In this document: one piece after another, positions 37,086 to 47,145 of the stretch
Layout: the number at the start of each line of letters is the position of its first letter
How positions within the stretch are numbered: position 1 is the stretch's first letter
From: Oxalobacteraceae bacterium
Lineage (GTDB): Bacteria; Pseudomonadota; Gammaproteobacteria; Burkholderiales; Burkholderiaceae_D
Direction of reading: 5' to 3'
DNA: 64,000 bases
NCBI GenBank assembly: GCA_027484285.1
Contig: JAIXTG010000329.1
Location: forward strand, 1-64,000
Translations under genes and position numbers: made by a program
Notes under the pieces: generated by a model
The model's database searches: none
What the model was told of the DNA's origin: nothing
The model's input: the letters and a program-made list of their open reading frames with translations, nothing else

Positions 37086-37838
37086 ATGCCGTATTTCTCT
37101 GGACAAGGCCGTGTCTACATCGGCGCCCGCGACACCGCCGGCAACCCGCAAGGGCTGAACTTTGTCGGCAACGTGCCGGAGCTCAAGGTGTCGCTGTCGG
37201 TCGAAACTCTGGAGCACCAGGAGTCCACCAGCGGACAACGCCTGACGGACCTGCAGTTGATCAAGACCAAGAAAGGCGAATTCGCCTGCACGCTGGAAGA
37301 GCTGATCGCGGTGAATCTAGGCTTGGCGCTCTACGGCACGACCATCGAACAGGTTAGCGGCACGGTGACGGCCGAGGCACTGCCCAACCCGGTCACGGCG
37401 GGAAGCCTGTACCTGCTCGCCAAGCAGAACGTCTCCTCTGTGGTGGTCAAGGACGCCTCCGGCACGCCCAAGACGCTGCCCGTCGCCCAGTACAGCCTCA
37501 ATGCCAAGCACGGATCGCTGGTCATCAACGACAAGACGACGGGCGGCCCCTACGTGGAGCCGTTCAAGGTCGACTACGCCTATGGCGCGGCCCAATCGAC
37601 GGCGCTGTTCACCCAGCCGCTGCCCGAACGGTGGGTGCGTTTCGAGGGCTTGAACACCGCCGACAGCAACCGCGAAGTGGTGATCGACCTGTACCGCGTG
37701 GCGATCAATCCGGCCAAGGAGCTCTCGATCATCACCGAGGAGTTGCTCAAGTTCGAGCTTTCCGGACAGGTGTTGGCCGACACGCTCAAGCCGACTGCCG
37801 GCGACCTCGGCCAGTTCGGCCGCATCGTGCTGTTGTAA
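37086..37838 (+). CDS. Major tail tube protein
   Basis: The 250-residue protein, with a start YFSGQGRVYIGARD and a beta-rich N-terminal domain, resembles gpV-type tube proteins. The C-terminal part (NREVVIDLYRVAINP) is typical of the family. It follows the terminator and precedes the G/GT chaperone pair. Confidence 0.85.
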   Translation: MPYFSGQGRVYIGARDTAGNPQGLNFVGNVPELKVSLSVETLEHQESTSGQRLTDLQLIKTKKGEFACTLEELIAVNLGLALYGTTIEQVSGTVTAEALPNPVTAGSLYLLAKQNVSSVVVKDASGTPKTLPVAQYSLNAKHGSLVINDKTTGGPYVEPFKVDYAYGAAQSTALFTQPLPERWVRFEGLNTADSNREVVIDLYRVAINPAKELSIITEELLKFELSGQVLADTLKPTAGDLGQFGRIVLL

Positions 37839-37847
37839 GGAGCCGTC

Positions 37848-38249
37848 ATGACCCATTCCGATCTGGATGTGCTCGTGCCGCAGGCTCGGCTAATGGAAAT
37901 GGCCGGGCAGCGCCTTACCATCAGCCCGCTGGTGGTCGGCGAACTGCCGGCGATGCTCAAGGCCGTGCGGCCTTTTGCCGAGCAGCTAACTGGCGAACCG
38001 GACTGGCTCGCCTTGCTCTGTGATCACGGCGACGCTTTGCTGGCTGCGCTGGCGCTCGCCAGCCGTCAGCCGCGCGAATGGGTGAACGCCCTGGCGCTCG
38101 ACGATGCGATCACGTTGGCCGCTGCCGTGTTCGAGGTGAATGCCGATTTTTTCGTGCGCCGGGTCGCGCCGAAGGTCGGCGATCTGGCGCAGAGCCTGAA
38201 CGGACAAAAGAAAGGTCTGTCGGCTGGATCGACGCCGTCGCCCGCCTGA
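37848..38249 (+). CDS. Tail assembly chaperone (gpG-like)
   Basis: The 133-residue helical protein precedes the tape measure gene. Near its end, codons CAA AAG AAA (38205-38213) precede an alternative frame that stays open to 38461, the layout of a G/GT pair. It coats and guides the tape measure protein during tail assembly. Confidence 0.8.
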   Translation: MTHSDLDVLVPQARLMEMAGQRLTISPLVVGELPAMLKAVRPFAEQLTGEPDWLALLCDHGDALLAALALASRQPREWVNALALDDAITLAAAVFEVNADFFVRRVAPKVGDLAQSLNGQKKGLSAGSTPSPA

Positions 38250-38461
38250 TCCGCAGCGGTCACCGCTACCCGGACATCCTGGGATACACGCTGGGCCAGG
38301 TGAACGCCTTCCTGTCGGCCGACGACCGTCTCGAATACGAGCGTCTCTCCATCCAGTTGGCGGTTATGACTGCCGCCGCCCAAGGCAGCCGCGACGGCAT
38401 CCGTCAGTTGCAGGCCGAACTCCATCAGGGAATGCGCGATGAAGATCGATCTGGTCGCTGA
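38207..38461 (+). CDS. GT extension through -1 frameshift
   Basis: Downstream of the A-rich site at 38205-38213 the -1 frame encodes GWIDAVARLI...GYTLGQVNAFL, a helical segment typical of the T part in G-T systems, ending at 38461. It has no own start codon or ribosome site. A slip on CAAAAG would fuse it to the 37848 product. The heptamer does not fit the classic XXXYYYZ form exactly. Confidence 0.65.
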   Translation, partial: KERSVGWIDAVARLIRSGHRYPDILGYTLGQVNAFLSADDRLEYERLSIQLAVMTAAAQGSRDGIRQLQAELHQGMRDEDRSGR

Positions 38462-39086
38462 GGGCCTGCTAGACCGGCGGCGTTTCAACGCTTGGCAGAC
38501 CAATACCCACAAGGCGATCCACGCGGCAGTTGCCCGCGCGATGCGTGACAGCGGCAAGGATATGGCCGAACAGGTCCGCGGCGAGATGCGCGCCAGCTTC
38601 CGAACGGCCAGCCCCAAATTCCTGCGCTCCATGCACGCCAATGTGTTCGACCGCAAAACCAATGCGTTCCCGGCCCTCTACCTCGGCTCGAAGGTGCCGT
38701 GGCTGGGCATCCACGAGCTAGGCGGAACGATCCGGGGGCGGATGCTGATCCCGCTGTTGCCTCAACACCGGCGCATCGGGCACAAGGCCTTCGCCCGGGT
38801 GATCGATGCGCTGATGCGATCCGGGAACGCCTGGTTCATCGAGAAGAACGGCCAGCAGATCCTGATGGCCGAGAACCTTGCCGAGAACGCCCGGCCGCTC
38901 ACGCGCTTTCGCCGCGCCGAGCGCGAACGCAGCGGCGCAAAGCGCCTGCGGCGCGGCCAGGAGATTCCCATCGCCGTGCTGGTGCGGCGCGTGAGCTTGA
39001 GAAAACGTTTCGACCTCAGCCGTGCGGTGCGGGTCGAGCTTCCCCGCCTGACGGCGGCCATCCGCAAGGCAATATCGAAGGTTTAA
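38439..39086 (+). CDS. DUF6441-type tail protein
   Basis: The 215-residue basic protein, Arg-rich, with MADQVRGEMRASF-type helix (MAEQVRGEMRASF) and WLGIHELGGTIRGR, matches the DUF6441 pattern. It overlaps the end of the GT extension and is 3 bases from the tape measure gene. A role in tail assembly is inferred. Confidence 0.7.
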   Translation: MKIDLVAEGLLDRRRFNAWQTNTHKAIHAAVARAMRDSGKDMAEQVRGEMRASFRTASPKFLRSMHANVFDRKTNAFPALYLGSKVPWLGIHELGGTIRGRMLIPLLPQHRRIGHKAFARVIDALMRSGNAWFIEKNGQQILMAENLAENARPLTRFRRAERERSGAKRLRRGQEIPIAVLVRRVSLRKRFDLSRAVRVELPRLTAAIRKAISKV

Positions 39087-39089
39087 ACG

Positions 39090-42000
39090 ATGGCGAACAA
39101 CCGCGCCCAGATCCTCATCACTGCAGTCGATGAGACCAGGCGAGCCTTCCAGTCGATCAATGGCAGTCTGTCGCAGCTGCGTGACCAAGCCGGCCAGGTC
39201 GGCGCCGTCCTGTCCCGCATCGGTGGGGCCATCGGGGTCGGGCTGGGCGTGCGCGAACTGGTGGAAGTTACCGACCAGTACAAGAACCTGCAGGCCCGGC
39301 TCAAGCTCGCAGTCACCTCCCAAGAGGAATTCAACCACGCCGACGCGGCCCTCTTTGAGATTGCTCAGCGCAACCGCGCGCCACTGGCAGAGACCGTCAC
39401 GCTCTACGCGCGGCTGGCACCGTCGGTGCAGGCACTGGGTCGTTCTCAGGCGGACGTGCTGGCGGCCACCGATGCAATCGGCCAGGCGGTGTCGCTTTCA
39501 GGCGCGTCCAGCGAGGCGGCAGCCGGCGCGTTAATGCAACTCGGGCAGGCCTTCGCCTCGGGTCAATTGCGTGGCGAGGAGTTCAATTCCGTCATCGAGC
39601 AAACGCCGCGACTGGCGCAGGCCATTGCCGACGGCATGGGCGTGCCGCTGGGCGCGCTGCGGGCCCTGGCGCAAGAAGGCAAGATCACCTCGGAAGCGGT
39701 GCTCGATGCTTTGCTCAAGGAGAGGGCGCGTCTGGCCGAGGAATACGCGAGCCTGCCCGATACGGTCTCGGGCGCGCTCACCCGTCTCAAGAATGCCTTT
39801 CAGCGTGCATTCGGCGAGCGCGATTCCAATTCGGGCCTCACGGCAGGCCTTGCGCAAGCTATCCAGCTCGTCGCCCAGCATCTGGAACTTCTGATCGATC
39901 TGGCCGGTGTCGTGCTGGTCGCCGCCTTCGGCCGGATGGCGGGTGCCTTTGCAACCAGCATCGCCGCCGCCCGCGCGGAGGCGGCGGCGCGGCTGGCCAA
40001 CCTGCGCACGCTCGAAGCCGAGGCTCTGGCGCGGGTGCGCGTGGCCGACGCCGCCCTGGCCCAAGCGCGGGCGCAAGGCCTCGCCACCAGCGCCCTGGTC
40101 ACCGACGCGGCCAAGGCCCGGCTGCAAGCCACCGCCGCAAGCAGTGCCGTGACGCAGGCCGTCGCGTCCACATCGCTGCTGGGGCGTGCGGCGGGGTTAT
40201 TGCGCGGGGCGCTGGCGCTCCTGGGTGGCCCCATCGGCTTGATCGTGACTTCGGTCACGCTGCTGGCGGGCGTGCTCTATTCAGCGCGCAATGCGGTGGT
40301 CGAGTTTGGTGGCAAGACCGCATCGATCAAGCAGATCGTTGTCGCCACCTGGGATCTGGTGGTCGAGAAGGTGGGCGAAGTCATCAGCGCCCTGGGGCGG
40401 CTGGTCGGTGCCAACGACCTCTCCTGGGCCCGCGTGCGCGAGGTGATGCTCGGCGCACTCAAAACCATCGGCACGGCGATCCGCACGATGGTCAATGGCG
40501 TCATTGGCGCGTTCAACGCGGTCGGCAGTGTCGCCGGGATCACGGCGGCCTTCCTGGTCGAGCGTTTCCGAAACGCATTCTCCGACATCGGCGATCTGGC
40601 GCAGGCCTTGGGTCAGGACGTAGCCGCTGCCTTCAGCGGCGACTTCTCGATGCAGTCGCTGCGTGCCGTCCTCGGCCGCCGACTTGGCGAGATGCGCGAC
40701 TTCGGCAAAGAACTGGCGGGGACCGTGCGGGACGCCGTCACGCGCGACTACGTCGGGGAAGCTGCTCAGGCCATCGCCGGTCGCATCCGACCTGAGCAAA
40801 CCCAACCCGGCGTATTCGGTCGCCCGCAACCACCGGCCAAGCCGGCTCCCGACAAGGGTGTCGAGGCCGCCAAGCTGGCCCTGGTACAGGCGCAGGCCGA
40901 GGCGGAATTCAAGATCCTCAAGGACGCACTGGATCGCCAGGCGCGGGAATTGGATGCGGCGCTCGAAGACCGGCTGATCTCGCTGAAGGACTACTACGCG
41001 GCCAAGACCCGGATCGAGCAGCAGGAGATCGATGCGGAAATCCGCCGCGCACAGGTGTCACTCATCGAGCAGCAACGTCTACAAAAAACCGGCAAGGACG
41101 AACCCACTCGCATCAAAGCGAAGTCCGAGGTCGCCAAGCTCGAAGCGGATCTCACGGTCCTCAACAACAAGCGCGCCGACGTCGAGGTCGCCAATGCCCG
41201 CAAAGCGGTCCAGGCTGAGCGCGAGTTGCGCGAGGAACTCGCCAAGGTTCGCGACGAACTGCTCGATCTCACCGGTACCGCAACCAGCCAGGATCGCCGC
41301 ACGGCCATCGAGCGCCAGTACCAGAGCCTGATCGCGCGGCTGCGCGCCGAGGGTGACACCGAGGGCGCGGCCACCGTCGGGAGGCTGATCGACGTCAAAG
41401 CGGCGGCGGCCGATCTGGCTGACTACGAGCGACAGTTCAACGATGCGCTCTCGCGGATGCGTGCCTCCGAGGAGTCGATCAACCTGCAGCGCCAATCGGG
41501 GCTGCTCTCGGAATCTCAGGCCCGCCAGCAGATCCTCTCGCTGCACCGACAGACCGGCCAATCACTTGATGCACTGCTGCCGCAGTTGGAGGCGAGCGCC
41601 ACAGCCATCGGCCCGGATGCCGTCGCCCGGGTACAAGCGTGGAAAAATGAAATCGCGCAGGTGAAGCTGGTGGTCGACGACGTGGCGATGGCCATCGACG
41701 GTGCGGTGCAGGACGGTTTCGCGCAACTGTTCCAGGACATCGGCAGCGGCGCCAAGTCGGCCAAGGAGGCGTTCGCGGATTTTGGTCGCTCGGTGCTGCA
41801 GACGATCAACCGGATCGCCTCGCAGAAGCTGGCCGAAGCCTTGTTCGGCAGCCTGATGGGGGGTGGCGCGGCAGGCAGTGCTGGAGGGCTTGGCGCGCTG
41901 ATCTCGTCGTTCTTCGGCTTTGCGTCGGGGGGCTACGTGACCGGTCCCGGCACCTCGACCAGCGATTCGATCCCGGCGCGGCTCTCGCACGGCGAGTATG

Positions 42001-42284
42001 TGGTCAATGCCCGTGCGGTGAGCCGGCTCGGTGTGTCTTTTCTGGACGCCATCAACGGCTTGTCTGCCGGACCTCGTGTGGCTGGCGGGCGCTTGGCCTT
42101 TGCCGCTGGAGGCCTGGTACCCGAAGCCCCGGCGCAGCCGGCCCCGGGCCAGAACATCCGCATCGTCAACGTCATCGACCCGGCGATGGCGGCCGATTAC
42201 CTCAACAGCAGCGCCGGCGAGCGCACGGTGATGAACCTCATCCAGCGCAACGCCGCGTCGGTGCGCAACATTCTGGGACGCTGA
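39090..42284 (+). CDS. Tape measure protein
   Basis: The 1064-residue protein sets tail length. The N-terminal tape-measure domain shows GEEFNSVIEQTPRLAQAIADG; long helices and hydrophobic segments (LVGAGA-type stretches near residues 370-400) follow, and the C-terminal end has GGYVTGPGTSTSDSIPARLS. About 1060 residues predicts a tail near 160 nm by the usual rule of about 1.5 A per residue. Confidence 0.9.
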   Translation: MANNRAQILITAVDETRRAFQSINGSLSQLRDQAGQVGAVLSRIGGAIGVGLGVRELVEVTDQYKNLQARLKLAVTSQEEFNHADAALFEIAQRNRAPLAETVTLYARLAPSVQALGRSQADVLAATDAIGQAVSLSGASSEAAAGALMQLGQAFASGQLRGEEFNSVIEQTPRLAQAIADGMGVPLGALRALAQEGKITSEAVLDALLKERARLAEEYASLPDTVSGALTRLKNAFQRAFGERDSNSGLTAGLAQAIQLVAQHLELLIDLAGVVLVAAFGRMAGAFATSIAAARAEAAARLANLRTLEAEALARVRVADAALAQARAQGLATSALVTDAAKARLQATAASSAVTQAVASTSLLGRAAGLLRGALALLGGPIGLIVTSVTLLAGVLYSARNAVVEFGGKTASIKQIVVATWDLVVEKVGEVISALGRLVGANDLSWARVREVMLGALKTIGTAIRTMVNGVIGAFNAVGSVAGITAAFLVERFRNAFSDIGDLAQALGQDVAAAFSGDFSMQSLRAVLGRRLGEMRDFGKELAGTVRDAVTRDYVGEAAQAIAGRIRPEQTQPGVFGRPQPPAKPAPDKGVEAAKLALVQAQAEAEFKILKDALDRQARELDAALEDRLISLKDYYAAKTRIEQQEIDAEIRRAQVSLIEQQRLQKTGKDEPTRIKAKSEVAKLEADLTVLNNKRADVEVANARKAVQAERELREELAKVRDELLDLTGTATSQDRRTAIERQYQSLIARLRAEGDTEGAATVGRLIDVKAAAADLADYERQFNDALSRMRASEESINLQRQSGLLSESQARQQILSLHRQTGQSLDALLPQLEASATAIGPDAVARVQAWKNEIAQVKLVVDDVAMAIDGAVQDGFAQLFQDIGSGAKSAKEAFADFGRSVLQTINRIASQKLAEALFGSLMGGGAAGSAGGLGALISSFFGFASGGYVTGPGTSTSDSIPARLSHGEYVVNARAVSRLGVSFLDAINGLSAGPRVAGGRLAFAAGGLVPEAPAQPAPGQNIRIVNVIDPAMAADYLNSSAGERTVMNLIQRNAASVRNILGR

Positions 42285-42286
42285 AC

Positions 42287-43258
42287 ATGGCATGGACTTC
42301 CGGAACGGCAACCAATGCCGCCGACCTCTTTAACAAACTGATCACCTTTCTGACCGCCGATGCAACCCTGGTCGCCGGGGGCGAAGCCTGGACGTTGCTG
42401 CGTCGCGACACCTTCGCGCTTGACGCCAAACGCGATCTGGTGGAGCTGCGCGGCCCAGGCTCCTCGGCAGGCGATGCGATCTATGTGCAGGTCTGTCTGT
42501 TCGCCGACGCGGCTGCACCCGCGTATTCCATCCGGGTTCTCGGCTCGCAATCGTGGCAAAGCGCCGTCTCGATCAGCACCCCGGAAGGCCAACCAGGCAG
42601 TCTGCTCTCGGGGGCCGGTTCGCTCGGCATCTTGCCGAGAATGCCGGTGTTCAACAGCGCGATCAGTTACTGGTTCGTCGCCAACGGCCGCCGCTTCATC
42701 GTCGTGGCGAAATCCTCGGCCTACTGGGGGGCGCTCTACGCGGGGTTTTTCCTGCCCTACGGCACGCCGTCGCAGTACCCGTATCCGCTCTTCATCGGCG
42801 CCAACACCTCGCGCGGCGACAACTATCAAAGTTCGGATCTCGATATCGCGGGCAGCGCGTTCTGGCGCAACGATGGTGAGTACGGCAGCTACAGCGCAGC
42901 TATCCTGCAGCCGAGCGGCGGCTGGGTCGGCACCAACCGCTTCGATACGAGCTACACCGGTCGCGCCTGGCCCTGGGCAATGTCGCAGGAGACCAGGAGG
43001 AACAGCGTAGGGCGCTACGACATGGGCAACCTCACGCAGTTGCCGAACGGCGCCAGTCCGCTACTGCCGGCCATCCTCTATGACTGCGGAACCTCCCGTC
43101 CCTTCAACGTCTGGGGCGAGCTGCAAGGCGTGTTCGCCGTGCCCGGCTTCGGGGTGGCCGCTGGCGACACCGTGACGGTGGCCGGCAAAGTCCATTTGGT
43201 CGTCCAGGCGGCGACTTCCACCAATGCGGCGCGCTTTGCCGCCATTCAACTGAACTGA
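42287..43258 (+). CDS. Distal tail protein, function unclear
   Basis: The 323-residue protein is beta-rich with many aromatic residues (WFVANGRRFIVVAKSSAYWG). It is followed by a protein of similar character (43280-44422). They lie between tape measure and tail tip genes and may form part of the tail tip or adsorption apparatus. Confidence 0.6.
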   Translation: MAWTSGTATNAADLFNKLITFLTADATLVAGGEAWTLLRRDTFALDAKRDLVELRGPGSSAGDAIYVQVCLFADAAAPAYSIRVLGSQSWQSAVSISTPEGQPGSLLSGAGSLGILPRMPVFNSAISYWFVANGRRFIVVAKSSAYWGALYAGFFLPYGTPSQYPYPLFIGANTSRGDNYQSSDLDIAGSAFWRNDGEYGSYSAAILQPSGGWVGTNRFDTSYTGRAWPWAMSQETRRNSVGRYDMGNLTQLPNGASPLLPAILYDCGTSRPFNVWGELQGVFAVPGFGVAAGDTVTVAGKVHLVVQAATSTNAARFAAIQLN

Positions 43259-43279
43259 GAACTTGCTCGAGGCGATTCA

Positions 43280-44422
43280 ATGGCTTACATCACCGGCGCG
43301 TCGGCGGACATCAACACGCTGCTGACGGCGATCAAGAATTTTGCGGTCGCCAATGGCTGGACGGCCAACGCTACCGACACCTTTACGCTGACGTTCCCGA
43401 CCTATGGATCGACCGGTGGCGCGGCCCACGCCGGCACGACGTCGATGATTTCCTCGGTCAGCAGCTCCGATGCGTACCGGAATCAGTCGGAAACCAGCTT
43501 GACGGCGAACCGGGCCGTGTTGTCCAAGAACGGCGTGTCCTACCAGCTGTTCGCGGTCAATAAAAAGCTCTACAAGAACGGCGTCAACGGCACCTATGCC
43601 TGCCTGGAGGCCTGGGCGTGCGACGGCTTCGTCGCTGGCACCGCCGCCAACCTACAGACCAACAATCGAAAGTTCGTGATGGTCGGCCCGATGGCCACCT
43701 CGCTCTACGCCTACCACCTGTTCTCGAGCGGAGACTTCATCCATGTGGTGATTGAGGAGATGCCAGGGCGTTTTCGACACCTGTCGTTCGGTTTCATCAA
43801 CAAGTACGGCGCTTTTGCCGGAGGGCAGTACCTGACCGCAGGCTGCCCCATCGAGTCGTTCACGACAACGCCCAATGCGTTCAACACTTCAAATCACATG
43901 ATTCCTTTCGGTGCGAACGGCTTGGGACCGTCGAGGGCATCGCTTGCATCGAACGGTTATCCGGGTAGTTATGTCAGAGCCGACATCGATGGTTGGACGG
44001 TCGGTTGGCGGCTGATCTCGACCGGCTCGTACACGACGGAACAGTTGGACGCCTACGGGTGCTCAAGCTACGCCAATGCGACCAACAACCGCGCGGGCTA
44101 CATCGGGTCCGGGACCCAGAACTCCCTCAACACCCTGGCGCACGATCTGGCTTACCACTGCTCGCCGCAAAGCTACAACGGTCTGGCGCCGATGCTGCCA
44201 TGCTACGTGGGCGTCAATCGCACGCCCTACGTCGGCACTTGGACGCTGCTCGGCGAATTCCCCGATGTGCGCTTCCTGAACATCTCGAACTTCAACCCAG
44301 GCGACGAGCTGACCCTTGGCACCGACGTGTGGAAGATCTTCCCACTGTGGAACAAGGCCTACACGCTCGGGGCGGAACCGATCAGCTACGACTACGGCTT
44401 GGCTTACCGCAAGGTGGTGTGA
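43280..44422 (+). CDS. Distal tail protein, related in style to its neighbour
   Basis: The 380-residue protein starts with AYITGASADINTLLTAIKNF, close to the pattern of the upstream gene (TNAADLFNKLITFL), and has the same aromatic beta-rich character and a final W/Y-rich part. It may be an old duplicate of the 42287 product. A host-range role is inference only. Confidence 0.6.
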   Translation: MAYITGASADINTLLTAIKNFAVANGWTANATDTFTLTFPTYGSTGGAAHAGTTSMISSVSSSDAYRNQSETSLTANRAVLSKNGVSYQLFAVNKKLYKNGVNGTYACLEAWACDGFVAGTAANLQTNNRKFVMVGPMATSLYAYHLFSSGDFIHVVIEEMPGRFRHLSFGFINKYGAFAGGQYLTAGCPIESFTTTPNAFNTSNHMIPFGANGLGPSRASLASNGYPGSYVRADIDGWTVGWRLISTGSYTTEQLDAYGCSSYANATNNRAGYIGSGTQNSLNTLAHDLAYHCSPQSYNGLAPMLPCYVGVNRTPYVGTWTLLGEFPDVRFLNISNFNPGDELTLGTDVWKIFPLWNKAYTLGAEPISYDYGLAYRKVV

Positions 44423-46105
44423 ATGCCTGACTTTGTCGGAGCCTTCACGTCAGGCATTCTGGGCGGTGCAGCGGCCGCAGGAATGAACGCCCTGTGGGAC
44501 AACGGTCGGCCCGCGTATTACGCGCCGACCACGGTCGTTGCGGCCATCGTCGTTGCCGTGGGCGTCATCACCAGCGGCCAGCCGTCGCCCGAGGCCCTGA
44601 TCACTCGGGCGGGCGCGCATTGCGGCGCCTTCTCGGACGACTACTACTACCGGATCTACCTACAGCCTTCCCGGATCGAGTTCGGCAACCTGGTGATCCC
44701 CAGTACCAAGACCGTCGAGATCTGGAACGCTTATCCCGACCCGGTGACGATCTTCCAGCTGGATGGCGACACCGAGGGCCTGTCCCTGGGGTTCTTCCCG
44801 CCCACGAGGCTGCGGGGGCTGGAGGACATCTTCTACGACGTCACGGCGACGCTCGATGGGCCGAGCTTCGTCGATACGTTGCTGAGGCTGCATTTCTCCG
44901 CTGGCGGTACCCGAGACCTGGCGATCAGCTATGGCCGCGTGCTGGTCATGGGCCTGCTGCACGATTGGCAAGGCGGCTTCACCGAGCGGCTGGAATGGCT
45001 CACCGACGTGCTGACGATGCGCGACGGTGGTGAGCAGCGGGTGCGGCTGCGGACCGATCCCCGGCGCTCGTTCGAGTTCGACGTGCTGGAGTACGGCAAC
45101 GGCGGGCAGCTTGATCTCTTGATGAACGTCTGGCAGTCGCGCGTCTATGCCGTGCCGGTGTGGACCGACAAGGCTTGGCTTGCGGCCGCCATCCATCCCG
45201 GCGACACGGTGCTGGCCGTGAGTACCACGGACCTGGACTATCACGCCGGTGGGCTTGCCATCGTCGGCTCAAGCGCTGGCGCCAGCGAGGCACTGGAAGT
45301 CCTGTCCCTGACCGCCGGGACGATCACGCTCAAGCGCCCGGCCTTGGGGAACTGGCCCGCAGGCTCCTGGATCGCCCCGGCCCGGCTAGGACGGTTACCC
45401 GCCCAGCAGACCGTGACCCGGCCAACGGCGGCGATCTCCCAGGCCAAATTGCGCTTCGAGCTGGAGGACCTGGCTTCGCCAGTGGCGGCGACGAGTTCAC
45501 CGATTCAGTACCGAGGCTACGACACGCTGCTGCTGCATCCAAACCGGGTCGAGGACGTCAGCATCGACTATCAGCGACTCGCCGATGTGTTCGACGTTGA
45601 GACCGGTACGCCTGCGGTGATCGACAGCCCGAACCGGCCCTTTATCGTGCGCCGCCACCAGTACCTGCTGCCAGACCGCACCCGGCTCACTGCGATGCGA
45701 GGCTGGCTCGCGGCCCGTGCAGGTCGTCAGGTGCCTTTCTGGGTGCCGACGTGGGAGCGTGGCCTCGAAGTCGCTCAGCCCTTCACCTTGGATGCAACGG
45801 AAATTCCGGTCCAGGCCAGAGGCTTCGCCACCTACTACCAGGCCATGCCCGGCCGGCGGGACGTGGCCTTTCTGCACAACAACGGCACCTGGTTCTTGCG
45901 ACGGATCACCGCTTTCGAGTTCGTGGACGGGGTCGTCGAGCGGATGCGGATCGACGCCGCGCTGGGTGTGGCCTGCGCGCCGTCCGATTTCCGGATCGTC
46001 TGTTTCCTGGAACTGGCCCGACTGGAGAGCGATGCCGTGGAATTTTTCTTCGAAACGGATCGTGTGGTTCGGGTGACTTTGCCTATTCGGAGCATCAACG
46101 GATGA
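44423..46105 (+). CDS. Tail tip protein (gpL/DUF2460-like position)
   Basis: The 560-residue protein begins with a Gly/Ala-rich hydrophobic segment (TSGILGGAAAAGMNALWDNG) and is beta-rich thereafter. The C-terminal 150 residues (TRLTAMRGWLAARAGRQVPFW) match phage tail proteins found before DUF2163 genes. It overlaps the next gene in ATGA. Confidence 0.65.
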   Translation: MPDFVGAFTSGILGGAAAAGMNALWDNGRPAYYAPTTVVAAIVVAVGVITSGQPSPEALITRAGAHCGAFSDDYYYRIYLQPSRIEFGNLVIPSTKTVEIWNAYPDPVTIFQLDGDTEGLSLGFFPPTRLRGLEDIFYDVTATLDGPSFVDTLLRLHFSAGGTRDLAISYGRVLVMGLLHDWQGGFTERLEWLTDVLTMRDGGEQRVRLRTDPRRSFEFDVLEYGNGGQLDLLMNVWQSRVYAVPVWTDKAWLAAAIHPGDTVLAVSTTDLDYHAGGLAIVGSSAGASEALEVLSLTAGTITLKRPALGNWPAGSWIAPARLGRLPAQQTVTRPTAAISQAKLRFELEDLASPVAATSSPIQYRGYDTLLLHPNRVEDVSIDYQRLADVFDVETGTPAVIDSPNRPFIVRRHQYLLPDRTRLTAMRGWLAARAGRQVPFWVPTWERGLEVAQPFTLDATEIPVQARGFATYYQAMPGRRDVAFLHNNGTWFLRRITAFEFVDGVVERMRIDAALGVACAPSDFRIVCFLELARLESDAVEFFFETDRVVRVTLPIRSING

Positions 46106-46905
46106 CCTATCAGAACCAAGAAAACAGCCTCCATGCCGGCCAGCCGGTCGAGTTGTATCGCTTCGCGCTGGGGACCACCGTCTGGCGCTACACGTCAGCG
46201 CGGGATGCTGTGACCTACAACGGCGAGAAATACATCTCGGCGCCGATCCGGCGCTCGGAGATCGAGCAGACGCAGGAATTCGGTCGTGCGATGCTGAACC
46301 TGGAAGCAGCACTCGACATTGGCGTCGTACAGTCCTTCATCGTGACCCCGCCCGATGGCGTGCTGTCACTCACCATCTTTCGTCAGCACCTGTCCGACCC
46401 GGGTACGGAATTCATCACCTGGTGGAAAGGGCGCGTCGTGTCGGTGGTGTTCAGCGGCATCACGGTGCAGATGCGCTGCGAGCCGATTTTTACGACGCTC
46501 AAGCGTTCGGGACGCCGGGCGAACTACCAGATCAACTGTCGCCACCCGCTGTACCACGGCGGCTGCAAGGTCAACGCGGCCGACTACAAGACGGCCGGCA
46601 TCGTCGAGAGCGTGGCGGGGTTGGAGGTGACCGCCTCGGTCTTCCTGCCCAAGCCGATTGCCTGGTTCGTCGGCGGCCGGCTGATGGCCGCCGGGGCGCA
46701 ACGGATGATCGTCGCCAGCTCCGGCGGTGCGGTGACCCTCTCAGCGCCGATTCCGGGACTGAAGGCGGGCGACGCCTTCGAGGCCTATCCGGGCTGCGAC
46801 CACACGCTCGCGACCTGCGCCGCCAAGTTCGGCAACCAGCTGAACTACGGCGGCTTTCCTTACATCCCGGTAAAGAACCCTTTCACCGGGGACGCCATCG
46901 TTTGA
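46102..46905 (+). CDS. DUF2163/BR0599-type tail tip protein
   Basis: The 267-residue protein has LYRFALGTTVWRYTSARDAV at the start and the conserved cysteine-containing end INCRHPLYHGGCKV, CDHTLATCAAKFGN and FGGFPYIP-like NYGGFPYIP. This family sits at the tail tip and may bind metal. ATG 46102 overlaps the upstream stop. Confidence 0.85.
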   Translation: MTYQNQENSLHAGQPVELYRFALGTTVWRYTSARDAVTYNGEKYISAPIRRSEIEQTQEFGRAMLNLEAALDIGVVQSFIVTPPDGVLSLTIFRQHLSDPGTEFITWWKGRVVSVVFSGITVQMRCEPIFTTLKRSGRRANYQINCRHPLYHGGCKVNAADYKTAGIVESVAGLEVTASVFLPKPIAWFVGGRLMAAGAQRMIVASSGGAVTLSAPIPGLKAGDAFEAYPGCDHTLATCAAKFGNQLNYGGFPYIPVKNPFTGDAIV

Positions 46906-46914
46906 GGATGTTCC

Positions 46915-47145
46915 ATGTGGCAATACCTGATCGTGTGGGTGATCACGACGGTTCTGTCGTCGCTGCTCGCCCCGAAACCCAAGACCACGACGCCGCAACC
47001 CGGCGATGTCGATGCGCCGGTCGCCGCGACCGACAGCCCGATCCCGGTGCTATTCGGTACGCGCACGATCAAGCAGCCGAACTGCGTGTGGTTCGGCGAT
47101 GTGCGGACAACGCCGATCAAGACCAAGGGGGGTGGAAAGAAATGA
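46915..47145 (+). CDS. Small tail tip protein with N-terminal membrane-like segment
   Basis: A 76-residue protein starting with a hydrophobic YLIVWVITTVLSSLLAP, then TDSPIPVLFGTRTIKQPN, a segment found in the N-terminal part of gpJ-like tail tip proteins. It overlaps the next gene by 4 bases. Confidence 0.65.
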   Translation: MWQYLIVWVITTVLSSLLAPKPKTTTPQPGDVDAPVAATDSPIPVLFGTRTIKQPNCVWFGDVRTTPIKTKGGGKK

